Position numbers and translations under genes: made by a program. From assembly GCF_018598185.1 (NCBI RefSeq), contig NZ_JAHESC010000013.1:62001-126000 (forward strand): a DNA stretch of 64,000 bases, read 5' to 3'. Source of the stretch: Dawidia soli (lineage in GTDB: Bacteria; Bacteroidota; Bacteroidia; Cytophagales; Cyclobacteriaceae). The notes below the pieces were generated by a model. The model was not told where the DNA came from, did not search any database, and worked only from the letters and a program-made list of their open reading frames with translations. Shown in pieces: positions 34,456-45,277 of this stretch (positions are counted from its first letter, which is position 1; each line of letters begins with the position of its first letter).

Positions 34456-37400
34456 TTAGAATTGAACTCTGATTCCTGCGTTATACGATCTCATCAGTGG
34501 ATACTTACCGTAATCCACGCCGGGCGTCAGGTTTCCGCCATTGGCATAATCCACTTCGGGATTGTAGCCTCTGTATTTCTGGAACGTGTGCAGGTTATCC
34601 GACGATACATAGAAACGTACGTTCGAGATCGTATTTCCCGTCAGCGCCGCCATGTTCCAGGAATAGCCCAGCGTTACATTGGTAATTCTGAGGAACGAGG
34701 CATCATTTAAATAAAATGTGGACAAGCGCGTACTGTTACTTTGTGTGCCGCCGCGTGACGCACGGTAGACTTCTCCGTTACCGGGATTTTCCGGCGTTCG
34801 GAAACGCTCGTCTACAACAGCGTACTGGTTGCCCGAACCTTCCATGTTCAGGTTGTAATAGTTCTGTCCGTCGAGCACCTTGTTGCCGTATGAACCGTTT
34901 GCCGATACCGAAAGATCGAAGCGCTTATACCGGCCCGACAGGTTGAATCCATAAATAAACTTAGGGTGTGGGTTACCGATGATCGTCTTATCCTTATCGT
35001 TGATCATACCGTCGGGAAACAGATCGGCAAAGTATAGATCACCGGGCTGTATCTTTGTACTCTGTGCCGACGATGGAGCATGTCCCGTGCCGTTATTCAT
35101 GGCGTCTGCTTCCTCCTGTGTCTTTACCATACCGGCCACCTCAAATCCATAGAACATCCCGATGGGTTGGCCTTCTTGCGTAATGTGCGTCATGTACGAA
35201 CGCTCTGCTCCGTTGGTAATGATGGTCGATGCCCCGCCGAGGTCGAGTACCTTGTTCCGGTTCAGCGAGAAGTTTCCGCTGGCGCGGACTTCATAGTCGC
35301 CTGACGACACGATCAGTCCATCGAGCTGAATGTCAATGCCCCGGTTGCTGATCTTCGAGTCGGGTAAGTTCGTGAGCATAGACGTCGTGCCCGACACGGC
35401 CGTGATCGGCTTGGAGAACAGCAGGTTGTAGGTGTCGCTGTCGTAGTAGTTGGCAATGACGGACAAGCGTCCGCCGAACAAGCCCACATCGGCGCCGATA
35501 TTGGTCTGCGAGGTAGATTCCCACCCCAGCTCGTTATCGCGGAAAGGGCCAGGATACATCGATGTCACAACGTTATTGCCGATCACGACACCGCCGCGCG
35601 TCATCGTCTGCTGGTAATTGTATGCACCGATACCGTTGTTACCGCTCAACCCCCAGCTTGCCCGGATCTTCAACGTGCTTTGCTCGCCCAACAGGTCCTT
35701 GTAAAAGGTCTCATCGGAAACCGTCCACCCGCCGGATACGGAAGGGAAATAAGCCCAACGGTTTTCCGGACCGAAAAGGGAGCTGCCGTCTCCGCGGAAG
35801 GTAGCCGTGAGATGGTAACGGTCGAGGTAGGTAACGTTCACACGACCGAAGGCCGACGCCATCGTATATTCGGTAATAGCGCTTTCTTTATTTCGGGTAA
35901 AGTTACTGGGATCGGCGCCACCGCCCGTAACATAGGGTACCTTGTCGTCGGTAAATCCATTGGCCGAAATATCGATCAGGTCTGTATAATGGGATTGCGC
36001 GGAAGCTCCGAGCACGCCGCTTACGCCGAACTTGTCGAATTTCTTAGTATAATTCAATGTGAATTCGGTGAGGTAATCCCGTTCGTCCGATCGCGCATTG
36101 CGCGCATTGGCTGCGGTAATCGCCTGTGGCGAATACGGCGCAAAGTTACCCGAGGTGATGCTCGTAGGCCGGTAGAACTCCCAGTTGTCGGTATTGTTGT
36201 ATGTACCGAACGAGAGCCGGGCCGTGAGCGGCTCGATGATCTTATATTGCCCGTAGACGTTATACGTCGCTCGCGTGGTTTTACGGAGATTCTTTACCTG
36301 TTGCACATACGCAACCGGGTTTTCGATGTCACCCTGAAAAGCATAATCCGCCGCTTGCGAGGCCATGCCATACTGTGCCGGCGTTCCGTCCTCATTGTAG
36401 GCCGGCAGAAAAGGAAGGTAGATCAACGCCGTGAGTACAGGGCTTTGGTGAAAACGTCCTTCCGTCACCTCTCTCGACTCCGTATCTGTATAGGCGAGGC
36501 TCGCGCCCACCGTCATCCGTTTCGAAATGTCGACGTCCAGGTTAGCGCGCAGGTTATACTTCTTCAGGCCCGTATTGACGATAATCCCCTCCTGGTCCTG
36601 GTATCCGCCGGAAACGGCATACCGCACGCCGTTGCGTCCACCGACAACCGATAAATTATGACGGTTGTTGATGGCGTTCCGGTAAAGCTCATCCTGCCAG
36701 TCAGTATCATATTCAGGATCTTTGATCGTCCCCGAAGCGAAGTCATACATGTACTCGGGGATTCTGATCGTATTTGCATTGGTATTGTTGGTGTACGCGG
36801 TCCGCGTAGTGTTGTCGTCACGCACCATGTCGTCATTCCACACCTTGCCTTGTGACGTTACCAGGTCTTTATACGTTTTGTTATGTGCGTCGACAAAGAG
36901 ATCGTAGAACTGCCGGGCATTCAAAACATCCACCTTGCGTGCAAGCTGATTGACACCAAACTGATAATCGTAGGTGATGGTCGGCTTTTCTTCTTTACCT
37001 CGCTTTGTGGTGATCAGGATCACACCGCCGGACGCCCGCGATCCATAGATGGCCGCCGAAGCGGCGTCTTTCAATACCTCGATGGACTCGACATCTTCCA
37101 TGTTGATAAAAAGATCGCCGTTCTGCGGATAGCCATCGATTACATACAGCGGATCGGAGCTCGCGTTGATCGAGCTTGTACCCCGCACGCGGATCTTCGT
37201 GCTCTTGTAGGGAGCGCCCGTTACTTGCGAGATCTGCACGCCAGCGACTTTTCCCACCAGCGCCTGACCAACCGTGGGCGATGAACGATTGAGCTCGCTG
37301 GCCTTCACGCTGGCAATGGCTCCCGTAACATCACTCTTGCGCATCGTTTGATAACCCACCACCACAAACTCTTCCAACGATTGGGTGTCGCTCTCCAATG

Positions 37401-37743
37401 CAATGGACAGCCTTGTGCTGGTACCGATCGCTTGTTCAACCGTTTTATAACCCAGGAAAGAAACGACAAGCGTCGTGGCATCATCCGGAACGCTCAGCGA
37501 AAAAACTCCTGCGGCATCCGTGATCGCACCAAGCGATGTTCCCTTAATCTGGACAGTCGCACCGGGTATAGGCTCACCCGTCGCGGTGTCGGTAATTTTA
37601 CCGCTTACTTCTTTTCGTTGTTGAAAAAAAGCAGCGGCGGTTGTCTTGCCCACAGCATCCAGCGGTGCAGAATAAAACACGACCAGCAGCAGACATGCGA
37701 TCGCGTGTAATAATTTGTTGGTAGATATTTTACTCATGTACAT
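34456..37743 (-). CDS. SusC/RagA TonB-dependent transporter, orphan pair
   Basis: 1095 residues; start at Met1 (37743) or Met3 (37737). Signal at about 12-30, CarboxypepD-like domain (SGKITDTATGEPIPGATVQI), hallmark LEEFVVVGYQTMRKSD, plug with IRVRGTSSINASSDPLYVID and VLKDAASAAIYGSRASGG, and a barrel ending GIRVQF. No STN domain, so it does not signal to an ECF sigma factor itself. Divergent from the ECF sigma gene at 38221 across 477 bp. Confidence 0.95.
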   Translation of the reverse strand: MYMSKISTNKLLHAIACLLLVVFYSAPLDAVGKTTAAAFFQQRKEVSGKITDTATGEPIPGATVQIKGTSLGAITDAAGVFSLSVPDDATTLVVSFLGYKTVEQAIGTSTRLSIALESDTQSLEEFVVVGYQTMRKSDVTGAIASVKASELNRSSPTVGQALVGKVAGVQISQVTGAPYKSTKIRVRGTSSINASSDPLYVIDGYPQNGDLFINMEDVESIEVLKDAASAAIYGSRASGGVILITTKRGKEEKPTITYDYQFGVNQLARKVDVLNARQFYDLFVDAHNKTYKDLVTSQGKVWNDDMVRDDNTTRTAYTNNTNANTIRIPEYMYDFASGTIKDPEYDTDWQDELYRNAINNRHNLSVVGGRNGVRYAVSGGYQDQEGIIVNTGLKKYNLRANLDVDISKRMTVGASLAYTDTESREVTEGRFHQSPVLTALIYLPFLPAYNEDGTPAQYGMASQAADYAFQGDIENPVAYVQQVKNLRKTTRATYNVYGQYKIIEPLTARLSFGTYNNTDNWEFYRPTSITSGNFAPYSPQAITAANARNARSDERDYLTEFTLNYTKKFDKFGVSGVLGASAQSHYTDLIDISANGFTDDKVPYVTGGGADPSNFTRNKESAITEYTMASAFGRVNVTYLDRYHLTATFRGDGSSLFGPENRWAYFPSVSGGWTVSDETFYKDLLGEQSTLKIRASWGLSGNNGIGAYNYQQTMTRGGVVIGNNVVTSMYPGPFRDNELGWESTSQTNIGADVGLFGGRLSVIANYYDSDTYNLLFSKPITAVSGTTSMLTNLPDSKISNRGIDIQLDGLIVSSGDYEVRASGNFSLNRNKVLDLGGASTIITNGAERSYMTHITQEGQPIGMFYGFEVAGMVKTQEEADAMNNGTGHAPSSAQSTKIQPGDLYFADLFPDGMINDKDKTIIGNPHPKFIYGFNLSGRYKRFDLSVSANGSYGNKVLDGQNYYNLNMEGSGNQYAVVDERFRTPENPGNGEVYRASRGGTQSNSTRLSTFYLNDASFLRITNVTLGYSWNMAALTGNTISNVRFYVSSDNLHTFQKYRGYNPEVDYANGGNLTPGVDYGKYPLMRSYNAGIRVQF

Positions 37744-38220
37744 AAAGTTTAAAGCGCTGTGAATGTCAGAGAACTAACAGGCGACCTTTCAGAGGCGGCA
37801 AAATTGAAAAAATCATCGGACGGCTGCCGCTCGGTTTCATTAAGCAATCATTACGCTTGATCGATCTTTTTTAAAGCGGTGTTAAGCAGGCCGAATGGGA
37901 ATGATTGTGGTATCGTTGGCAAAGGCTTCCGGGGTGGCATGACACGATACTTCCTGGCGGTGATTTTTGCTCACCATTCACATAGACGTAACGTTGTACA
38001 CCCCCGTGCCCGGCGCATAGAGTGCATCGCGAATCGCGTCGCAGTGGTATCGAAAACGAATGTATCCGGAACGTGCGGATGGTCCCGCCCGCAAGACGCA
38101 GCGAATGGCGTTCGCTTGACATTACCGCAAAAAGAAAAATCGGCGCACGCTCAACCGCGTGCTAAAAGCGATACGGTTTTGATTTTTCCCCAAAAAGAAA
38201 TAATTTCATCATAACAAACG
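37744..38220. other. Intergenic region between the orphan SusC and the ECF sigma gene
   Basis: 477 bp that must hold both divergent promoters. No clean TTG-N19-TAnnTTTG pair was found. Short frames across it have no recognisable product. Nothing else supportable is seen. Confidence 0.4.
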
Positions 38221-38889
38221 ATGGAAAACCATTCGCGCCCAAGAGAAGTGAGCATCTTCCTGTCTGCGAGGACGCAGGAGCCTGAGCGCACCGCCGACAA
38301 GGCCAGTGACCTGGAGCTCTGGAGCGCCTTCCGGCAAGGCGATGAGGCTGCTTTTGTCGACATTTATAAGACCTACGTCAACAAGCTCTATAACTACGGT
38401 ACCAAATTTTGCAGCGACAACGAACTGGTAAAAGACTGCCTGCAAGACTTTTTCATCTATCTCCGCAAAAACCGCGAGACCCTCGGCGACACCACCTCCA
38501 TTAAATTCTATTTATTCAAGGCCTTTCGCCGGCGCGTCGTCGACTACATAAAAGCACAAGAGAGCGAACACCAGAAAAATCAGCTGGCCAACATCTTCCA
38601 GCTGCAGATCGAGGTCTCCGACGAAGTAAAGTTTATCGACCGTCAGCTCCACGACCAGCAGCTTTTGCGGCTCAACAACGCCATCGCCGCCCTGACAGAA
38701 AAAGAACGCGAGGCCATCTTCTATTATTTCTATGAAGGGCTCAGCTACCAGGATATCGCCAAAATCCTCAATTTCACGCATACCGCCTCTGCCCGCCGGC
38801 TGATCTACCGCTCCCTGTCTAATATTAAAGACATGATGATCATCCTATCCTGCCTGGTCGCCCCCGGCCTCCTGTCATTCCTTCGCTGA
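38221..38889 (+). CDS. ECF-type RNA polymerase sigma factor
   Basis: 222 residues. Region 2: DEAAFVDIYKTYVNKLYNYG and DCLQDFFIYLRKNRETLGDT; region 4: LTEKEREAIFYYFYEGLSYQ and DIAKILNFTHTASARRLIYR. Between them KAQESEHQKNQ forms the linker. About 20-30 extra residues precede region 2, so the start could be internal. FecR and a SusC with an STN domain follow, the classic cell-surface signalling trio that switches on a PUL when its glycan is being imported. Confidence 0.93.
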   Translation: MENHSRPREVSIFLSARTQEPERTADKASDLELWSAFRQGDEAAFVDIYKTYVNKLYNYGTKFCSDNELVKDCLQDFFIYLRKNRETLGDTTSIKFYLFKAFRRRVVDYIKAQESEHQKNQLANIFQLQIEVSDEVKFIDRQLHDQQLLRLNNAIAALTEKEREAIFYYFYEGLSYQDIAKILNFTHTASARRLIYRSLSNIKDMMIILSCLVAPGLLSFLR

Positions 38890-39008
38890 CCCAACCAGCC
38901 CCCCAAAAAAAGCTGCTTCCGACCCCGATTTCGCGTCTTTAAAAAAAAAATCAACTTTTTCGGTATCATTCCAACGTTTGCGCCCTTATAGGGGTAAATG
39001 GTCAAAAA

Positions 39009-40046
39009 ATGTCTGTAAACGCCCCGGAAGAAGATGTTGTGTTATCGCTGCTGTCCAACAAGGACTTTAAGGACTGGGTACTGAACCCTTCCGGCGACAG
39101 AGACTTTTATTGGAAAAACTGGATAAAATCCAATCCCGACAAGCTTCCGGCAGTAAACAAAGCCCGCGAGCTGGCGATGCAGCTCAAGTTTAAAGAAGAC
39201 TTCCTGTCCACCCAGGAAGCAGACCAGCTGTTGGGGAATATTATCTCCGGGAAGACCTCTGACCACGCGGGAAAGGTGGTAAGCCTTCAACGACAGACGT
39301 ATATGCGGTGGGTAAAGATCGCCGCCTCCCTCCTGCTGATGGTTTCCAGCAGCATCTACCTGTACCGTTTCGTGTCTTCCCCGGAAGAAGTAGCCTTGAC
39401 AAAAGTGCAAACATCCAAGGGCCAGCGCAAAAGGATCAGCCTGCCAGACGGCAGCGTAGCCTTTCTCAATGCCAGCAGCACGCTGACATTCCCGGCGTCT
39501 TTTTCCGATACGCTCCGAAGCGTAGCCCTCACCGGCGAAGCCTTTTTTGAAGTCGTCAAAAATCCGGCGAAGCCTTTCGTCGTCACGACAAAGGACATCC
39601 AGACCGTGGTACTCGGCACATCGTTTAACGTGCGGTCTTTTGATGCCGAAGGCTCTACCGCGGTATCACTCGTCGAGGGCAAGGTGCGGGTGGCCCGGGA
39701 GTATTCGTGGCGCGATAAACAAGAACACATGCTCGTCCCGGGCGAGCGACTGGTATTTCGCCAGGCCGACCAGTCTGTGGAGAAAGTAACGTTCGACGTC
39801 GCAGACGTCACCGGTTGGAAAGATGGCGTCCTGGTATTCAGTGACAACGACTTTACCGCCACCATCGAGAAGCTGGAGCAGTGGTACGGAGTCGAGATCC
39901 AGGTACAACGCCAGCCTTCCGAAGCGTGGCATGTCAATGGACATTTCGAACATGAGACCCTGGCGGAGGTCCTGGCCAGCATTCAGTTTGTATATGATAT
40001 CAGGTTCGATATAAAAGATAATAACGTAACCCTAATATGTAACTAA
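39009..40046 (+). CDS. FecR-type anti-sigma factor
   Basis: 345 residues. N-terminal cytoplasmic part (to about 98) should bind the sigma factor; one membrane helix at about 99-117 (RWVKIAASLLLMVSSSIYLY); periplasmic FecR domain from about 135 (KVQTSKGQRKRISLPDGSVA; FLNASSTLTFP; VALTGEAFFEVVKNPAKPFV; LGTSFNVRSF) and a C-terminal DUF4974 part (FSDNDFTATIEKLEQWYGVE). It passes the signal from the SusC STN domain to the sigma factor. Its stop lies 162 bp before susC, with a hairpin between. Confidence 0.95.
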   Translation: MSVNAPEEDVVLSLLSNKDFKDWVLNPSGDRDFYWKNWIKSNPDKLPAVNKARELAMQLKFKEDFLSTQEADQLLGNIISGKTSDHAGKVVSLQRQTYMRWVKIAASLLLMVSSSIYLYRFVSSPEEVALTKVQTSKGQRKRISLPDGSVAFLNASSTLTFPASFSDTLRSVALTGEAFFEVVKNPAKPFVVTTKDIQTVVLGTSFNVRSFDAEGSTAVSLVEGKVRVAREYSWRDKQEHMLVPGERLVFRQADQSVEKVTFDVADVTGWKDGVLVFSDNDFTATIEKLEQWYGVEIQVQRQPSEAWHVNGHFEHETLAEVLASIQFVYDIRFDIKDNNVTLICN

Positions 40047-40087
40047 ACATGACGCAGCAGACAAACCAAAGCCCTTGAAACAAAGAA

Positions 40088-40112
40088 CGGAAGATCACCA
40101 AGTGACCTTCCG
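40088..40112 (+). terminator. Hairpin between fecR and susC, possible attenuator
   Basis: CGGAAGATCAC (40088-40098) and GTGACCTTCCG (40102-40112) pair with one mismatch around a 3-nt loop. No T-run. It could reduce read-through from the regulatory genes into the PUL. Confidence 0.45.
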
Positions 40113-40208
40113 CGTGTTAACGCTCCAGGGTACGCCGACCGATCTGGACAATCAACGGTATACCGGGGAGCAGCGATAAATAGAAACTATTTACCTCAAC
40201 CCAAACTT

Positions 40209-43200
40209 ATGGAAAAAAGCTTACGCAATTTGCTTTTCCGAATGGCCTGTGGCCTTTTTTTTGGACTAATCCTACAAACGTTTCCGGTGACGCAGCTCCT
40301 CGCCCACGAAGGCGGAGCCCAGGTCAACGAAGTCTCCCAGGACCTGAAAAGGGTCTCCATTCAGGTCGATGTACAAAACGCCTCCATCGAACAGCTCTTT
40401 AAGCTCATCGAGCAAAAGACCGAGTTTAGATTCTTCTACGATAAAAAGGCGTTGAACTCCCAAACAAAGTTCACGCTCAACAAGGAGCTGACGCTGTTCG
40501 ATCTCCTAACGTGGATCACCGAACGCACCAGTCTCCAGTTCAAACAGGTAAAGAAGAACATCAATGTGCGCCTGGTGCCTGTAAAAGCAGCCGTGGTCGG
40601 CCCGCCGCAAGACGTCGCCGTCAGTGGCCGGGTTCTTTCCGCCGACGATGAACAGGGCCTTCCCGGTGTGAATGTCGTGGAAAAGGGCACCTCCAACGGT
40701 ACCATCACCGACGCCGACGGAAATTATAGCCTGCGTGTGCCCGACGATGCCGTGCTGGTATTCTCCTTTGTAGGCTATACCCAGCAAGAGATCGCCGTCG
40801 GCGGCAAAACCGTCATTAACATATCGCTGCAACCCGATATACAGGCGCTGGGCGAAGTCGTGGTCGTGGGCTATGGCACGGTGTTGCGCAAAGACCTTGT
40901 AGGCGCCGTAGACCAGGTCAAGGCCGACGCCATCCAAAGCCGGCCGGTGTCGAACCTCACGCAGGCGTTGCAGGGCCTCTCGCCCAGCCTCGTCATCCAG
41001 CAACGAAGCATGAACCCCAACGACAATACTACGAATATCAACATCCGGGGTATCAACAGCTTCAACAACAACGAACCCCTGGTGGTAATCGACGGGATGA
41101 TCATGGAAGACGTGGGCAGCATGAACCTGCTTAACCCCAACGATGTCGAGAGCATTTCGATACTGAAAGATGCCGGTGCATCCGCCATCTATGGCTCACG
41201 CTCTGCCAACGGCGTGATCCTGATCACGACCAAAAAAGGAAAAATAGATATGCGGCCCGTCGTGAGTTTCAATGCTTCTGTAGGAGTCCAGGATCCTAAA
41301 GTTCTACTCAAGCCCGTCAAAGGATACCAGAATGCGCTGCTGCGCAATGACTCTTACGTTAACGCCGGTCTCGACCCCATTTATACTTCCGAGCAGATCG
41401 CCAATTTTGCCAAAGGCGACAGCGAATGGGGCATGGACGCGATCATGCAAAACGCCTTGCAGCAGAACTACAACATCGGTGTACAGGGTGGTTCCAAAAC
41501 CGGCTCGTATAATTTATCCTTTGGGTACTTCGATCAGGAGAGCAATTTCAAAGGGCCGGACTACGGCCTGAAGCGGTATAATATACGCGGCAACTTCGTC
41601 AACGAAATCGGCAAGGTAAAGGTCACCACCGTCCTCGCCTACAACCGGCAGGCAGGTTTCTCCGACCGCGGCGGGCTATTCCTGGCCGACGTCATGCGGG
41701 TGCCTACGTATAACACGTATGATCTGTACCCCGACGAAAACGGGCATTATTATAACAACGATATCACGACCGGTGGTAACATGCTGGCCACGCTATACCA
41801 CGGCGGCAGCACGACCAACGACAACGACCAGTTCCAGGGCATCGTTACCGGCGAGCTCGATATTTGGAAAGGCCTGAAGGCCCGGGCCGTACTCGGTTAT
41901 GACCTCAAGTCCGAGCACCGCGTCATCAGACGGCGCTATTACCCCGTGTACGACTTCATCAACCGCAACAGTATCACAAACGCGGGCAGCGCCACAGACT
42001 TCCAGATCGAAGATTACAACGCCAAGATGACGACGCTCAATAGCCAGTTCCTGTTGGATTATAAGCGAACGTTCAATGAGCGGCACACCGTTACGGGCGT
42101 CTTCGGGTATACCAACGAATCGTGGCGTCGCGAACGGAATGAAATTAAAAAGACGTTTGTTGACGACCTGTATCAGGATACCGACAATACCATCATCGGG
42201 GCCGACAGCTACAACACGCCCAGCGGTACGGCCGAACGGGGCCTCTACTCCTGGCTGGGACGTCTCAACTATGCCTACGGCGACAAATACTACGCAGAAG
42301 TAAGCGGCCGATACGACGGCTCATCACGCTTCCTGAGCCAGCGCCGCTGGGGTTTCTTCCCGGCAGTCTCTGCCGGCTGGCGCGTCTCTGAAGAGGCATT
42401 TTTTGAACCCGCAAAGAAGGTCCTCGACGACTTCCGGATTCGCTCCACCTACGGTGTGCTGGGTGCTCAGACCGTCGAAGATTATCAGTACATGACTACC
42501 TATGATATCTATACCAACCAGTATGCCTTCGACAAGAAGGGCGTGACCGGTACCGGCTATACCCTCGGTAACGACAAGCTGACATGGGAAAAAACCGCGA
42601 CGTTCAACGTAGGCTTCGACGCGGCCGTGCTGAGCAACAGCCTGGCATTTTCCTTCGATTACTTCGACAAGCATACCACCGATATATTAATGAATCCCCC
42701 GGTTCCCAAAACGCTGGGCGGTGGTCAGGCCAGAAAGAACATGGGCGAAATGCGAAACCGTGGTTTTGAGCTCAATGTAAGCTATCGTCTCAACCACGGC
42801 GACTTTAAGCACATGATCAGTGCAAACCTGGGCGACTCGTACAACGAAGTCGTGAAGTTTGGTCCCCAGGCCATTTCCAAAGCAGACGAAGTGGAACGGA
42901 TTGTGCGTGAAGGTGTACCGTTGTACAGCTACTACGGTTACAAAACCGACGGCCTGTTCCAAAACACCTCCGAGATCGAGAACTCCGCCGTCTGGGTGGG
43001 CGCCAACGTGCAACCTGGCGATGTCAAGTATGTCGACCGCAACAACGACGGTGTGATCGACGACAACGACCGGTTTATTCTCGGCAATGCCTTTCCCCGC
43101 TATACCTTCGGTTTTATCTACAATCTGAACTGGAGAGGCTTCGACTTCAGCATGATGTGGCAAGGCGTCGGCAAACGCGACATGGCGTTGCGCGGCGAAA

Positions 43201-43613
43201 TGATCGAGCCGTTTCACGGCAGCTACTACTACGTCATGTTTGAGCACCAGCTCGACTACTGGCGCCCGGGCAACACCGACGCCGAGTATCCGCGTCTGGT
43301 CAACAGCGCGTCACCGTCATACTCCAATAATTACGGCCACGGGTCAGACCGGAATATCTACAACGCGGCGTACCTGCGCCTGAAGAATATCCAGATCGGC
43401 TATACCGTGCCCCGCGCCATCACGCAAAAAGCGCGCATCAACAAGCTGCGCCTGTATGCCACCGGCCAAAACCTGCTGACGTTCTCCAAGAACAGCTTTA
43501 TCGATCCGGAATCTTCCGAATTCGGAAGCAGCATGAACGCCAGCGGCGCCAATAGCGGGCGTAACTACCCGACTTTATTGTATTACGGCGGAGGTATTGA
43601 GGTTGAATTTTAA
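40209..43613 (+). CDS. SusC/FecA-type transducer with STN domain, PUL 2
   Basis: 1134 residues. Signal at about 8-32, then an STN (secretin/TonB N-terminal) domain at about 48-125 (VSIQVDVQNASIEQLFKLIE; TEFRFFYDKKALNSQ), a CarboxypepD-like domain (VSGRVLSADDEQGLPGVNVV), hallmark LGEVVVVGYGTVLRKDL, plug (INIRGINSFNNNEPLVVIDG; VESISILKDAGASAIYGSRS) and the barrel ending GGGIEVEF. The STN domain contacts the upstream FecR, linking uptake to sigma-factor activation. Overlaps nothing, but the SusD start follows within 26 bp. Confidence 0.95.
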   Translation: MEKSLRNLLFRMACGLFFGLILQTFPVTQLLAHEGGAQVNEVSQDLKRVSIQVDVQNASIEQLFKLIEQKTEFRFFYDKKALNSQTKFTLNKELTLFDLLTWITERTSLQFKQVKKNINVRLVPVKAAVVGPPQDVAVSGRVLSADDEQGLPGVNVVEKGTSNGTITDADGNYSLRVPDDAVLVFSFVGYTQQEIAVGGKTVINISLQPDIQALGEVVVVGYGTVLRKDLVGAVDQVKADAIQSRPVSNLTQALQGLSPSLVIQQRSMNPNDNTTNINIRGINSFNNNEPLVVIDGMIMEDVGSMNLLNPNDVESISILKDAGASAIYGSRSANGVILITTKKGKIDMRPVVSFNASVGVQDPKVLLKPVKGYQNALLRNDSYVNAGLDPIYTSEQIANFAKGDSEWGMDAIMQNALQQNYNIGVQGGSKTGSYNLSFGYFDQESNFKGPDYGLKRYNIRGNFVNEIGKVKVTTVLAYNRQAGFSDRGGLFLADVMRVPTYNTYDLYPDENGHYYNNDITTGGNMLATLYHGGSTTNDNDQFQGIVTGELDIWKGLKARAVLGYDLKSEHRVIRRRYYPVYDFINRNSITNAGSATDFQIEDYNAKMTTLNSQFLLDYKRTFNERHTVTGVFGYTNESWRRERNEIKKTFVDDLYQDTDNTIIGADSYNTPSGTAERGLYSWLGRLNYAYGDKYYAEVSGRYDGSSRFLSQRRWGFFPAVSAGWRVSEEAFFEPAKKVLDDFRIRSTYGVLGAQTVEDYQYMTTYDIYTNQYAFDKKGVTGTGYTLGNDKLTWEKTATFNVGFDAAVLSNSLAFSFDYFDKHTTDILMNPPVPKTLGGGQARKNMGEMRNRGFELNVSYRLNHGDFKHMISANLGDSYNEVVKFGPQAISKADEVERIVREGVPLYSYYGYKTDGLFQNTSEIENSAVWVGANVQPGDVKYVDRNNDGVIDDNDRFILGNAFPRYTFGFIYNLNWRGFDFSMMWQGVGKRDMALRGEMIEPFHGSYYYVMFEHQLDYWRPGNTDAEYPRLVNSASPSYSNNYGHGSDRNIYNAAYLRLKNIQIGYTVPRAITQKARINKLRLYATGQNLLTFSKNSFIDPESSEFGSSMNASGANSGRNYPTLLYYGGGIEVEF

Positions 43614-43638
43614 CATCGAACGCATGAGACTCAAAAAC

Positions 43639-45261
43639 ATGAAACCGAGCATCAACTACCTGTCACGGTGCCTGACCGCCTGCATCTTTTTGCTGGCCGG
43701 ATGCGTCGAGCTCGACGTGGTGCCCACCAATAAATTTACCGACGACACCTATTGGTCGTCTGTAGAGAAAGCCTCGTCCTTGCTTAGCATGGGCTATCGC
43801 CAGATGAACGACGTCGGGCGGATTTTCCGCGACGAGCGGCTTAGCGACAACCTCTATAACAGCTACGGCAACGACGACGTGCGCGTCACCGCCAACGGAC
43901 AGGCAAACACCTCTACGGCCATGTTCGACAATTACTGGGGCGATATGTACGGCGGTATAAAAACCACGCACACCTTCCTGGCCAATGTCGACCGCGTGGA
44001 AGGCATGGATGAAGCCCTCCGGAATCGCATGAAGGCGGAAGCCCGCTTCATTCGTGCGTTCCTGTTCTTCCAGCTCACGAACTGGTATGGCGATGTCCCC
44101 TTCTTTACCGAAGACATCACCCTGGAGATTGCCACCACCATCTCGCCGACGCCGCAGACTACCATCGTAGACTTTATCCACAGCGAGCTGGAAGAAGTTG
44201 CCGAAATCCTTCCCACCAGCTATGGCCCAGGCGACAAGGGTAGAATTACCGCCGGCGCAGCGATGGCCTTCAACGCCCGCGTGGCCCTGAACTTCAACGA
44301 CTGGGAGCGTGTAAAGACGTATACCGACAAGCTCATCAACAGCACCCAATACGGCACGTACACGCTCTTCCCAAGCTATGAGGGCATCTTCCACTTCGCC
44401 AACCAGTATAATTCCGAGATCATCCTCGATATACAATATGCGCCGGAAGTGCGTACCTGGAGTGAGATTTCCACCTACGTTCCCTTCAGCCTGACGGGTG
44501 TACAGTATATCCAGGCCAGCCCCACGCAGGACCTGGTGGACACCTACCTCATGAAAGACGGCACGAAATGGGATGAAAGCAAAGACCCGTACGCCGATCG
44601 CGACCCGCGCCTGGACATGACCATCTATCGCCACGGTAGCCCTATTAACCGCAGAGACATCCCAGACAGCGTCTATAACGTAAACGTCGATCCGAATGAC
44701 CCCGACAACGACACCAACGATAAGATCGGCCGGGAAAACGGCACGCAAACGGGCTACTTCTACCGCAAGTTCTATGACCCCAACCCGGCAGCCTGGACCG
44801 GTGGCACGTCGTGGAACTGCAACATCAACTTTGTCGTGCTGCGCTTTGCCGACGTGCTGCTGATGCATGCCGAAGCGATGAACGAGCTGGACCAAATGGA
44901 TGCCGCCGTGTGGGATAAAACCATAAAGCCCCTCCGCGAACGCGCCGGCTTTGACAACACCGCCCTCGCACGCGATTTTCCCGGCGGTGGCAAAGACGCC
45001 CTTCGCGCCATTATCCGCGACGAGCGTCGCGTAGAGCTGGCGTTGGAAGGTACCCGCGTCTATGACATCCGCCGCTGGCGCATTGCCGAGACCGTCATGA
45101 ATGCGCCCCGTCGCGGAGCGAAATTCGATCTGAGCACCGGCTCGCTGAAGTATTATGAATACCGAAACAACACCTTCAACGAGAACCGCGACTACCTGTG
45201 GGCCATTCCACGCCAACAGTGGCTGATCAATAAGAACCTGGGACAAAATGATGGATACTAA
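43639..45261 (+). CDS. SusD/RagB outer-membrane lipoprotein, PUL 2
   Basis: 540 residues from ATG 43639 (MKPSINYLSRCLTACIFLLA, lipobox Cys after LLAG); an ATG at 43624 adds five. SusD pattern: THTFLANVDRVEGM, MKAEARFIRAFLFFQLTNWY, GDVPFFTEDI, and the C-terminal RAIIRDERRVELALEGTRVY-DIRRW. Paired with the STN-type SusC upstream and SusE downstream. Confidence 0.95.
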   Translation: MKPSINYLSRCLTACIFLLAGCVELDVVPTNKFTDDTYWSSVEKASSLLSMGYRQMNDVGRIFRDERLSDNLYNSYGNDDVRVTANGQANTSTAMFDNYWGDMYGGIKTTHTFLANVDRVEGMDEALRNRMKAEARFIRAFLFFQLTNWYGDVPFFTEDITLEIATTISPTPQTTIVDFIHSELEEVAEILPTSYGPGDKGRITAGAAMAFNARVALNFNDWERVKTYTDKLINSTQYGTYTLFPSYEGIFHFANQYNSEIILDIQYAPEVRTWSEISTYVPFSLTGVQYIQASPTQDLVDTYLMKDGTKWDESKDPYADRDPRLDMTIYRHGSPINRRDIPDSVYNVNVDPNDPDNDTNDKIGRENGTQTGYFYRKFYDPNPAAWTGGTSWNCNINFVVLRFADVLLMHAEAMNELDQMDAAVWDKTIKPLRERAGFDNTALARDFPGGGKDALRAIIRDERRVELALEGTRVYDIRRWRIAETVMNAPRRGAKFDLSTGSLKYYEYRNNTFNENRDYLWAIPRQQWLINKNLGQNDGY

Positions 45262-45277
45262 CATTAACCGAACAAAC

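Noticed and set aside
37871-38214. Overlapping short frames on both strands between the orphan SusC and the sigma gene
   Set aside because: Low-complexity, His/Arg-rich translations with no motif, typical of non-coding GC-rich sequence.
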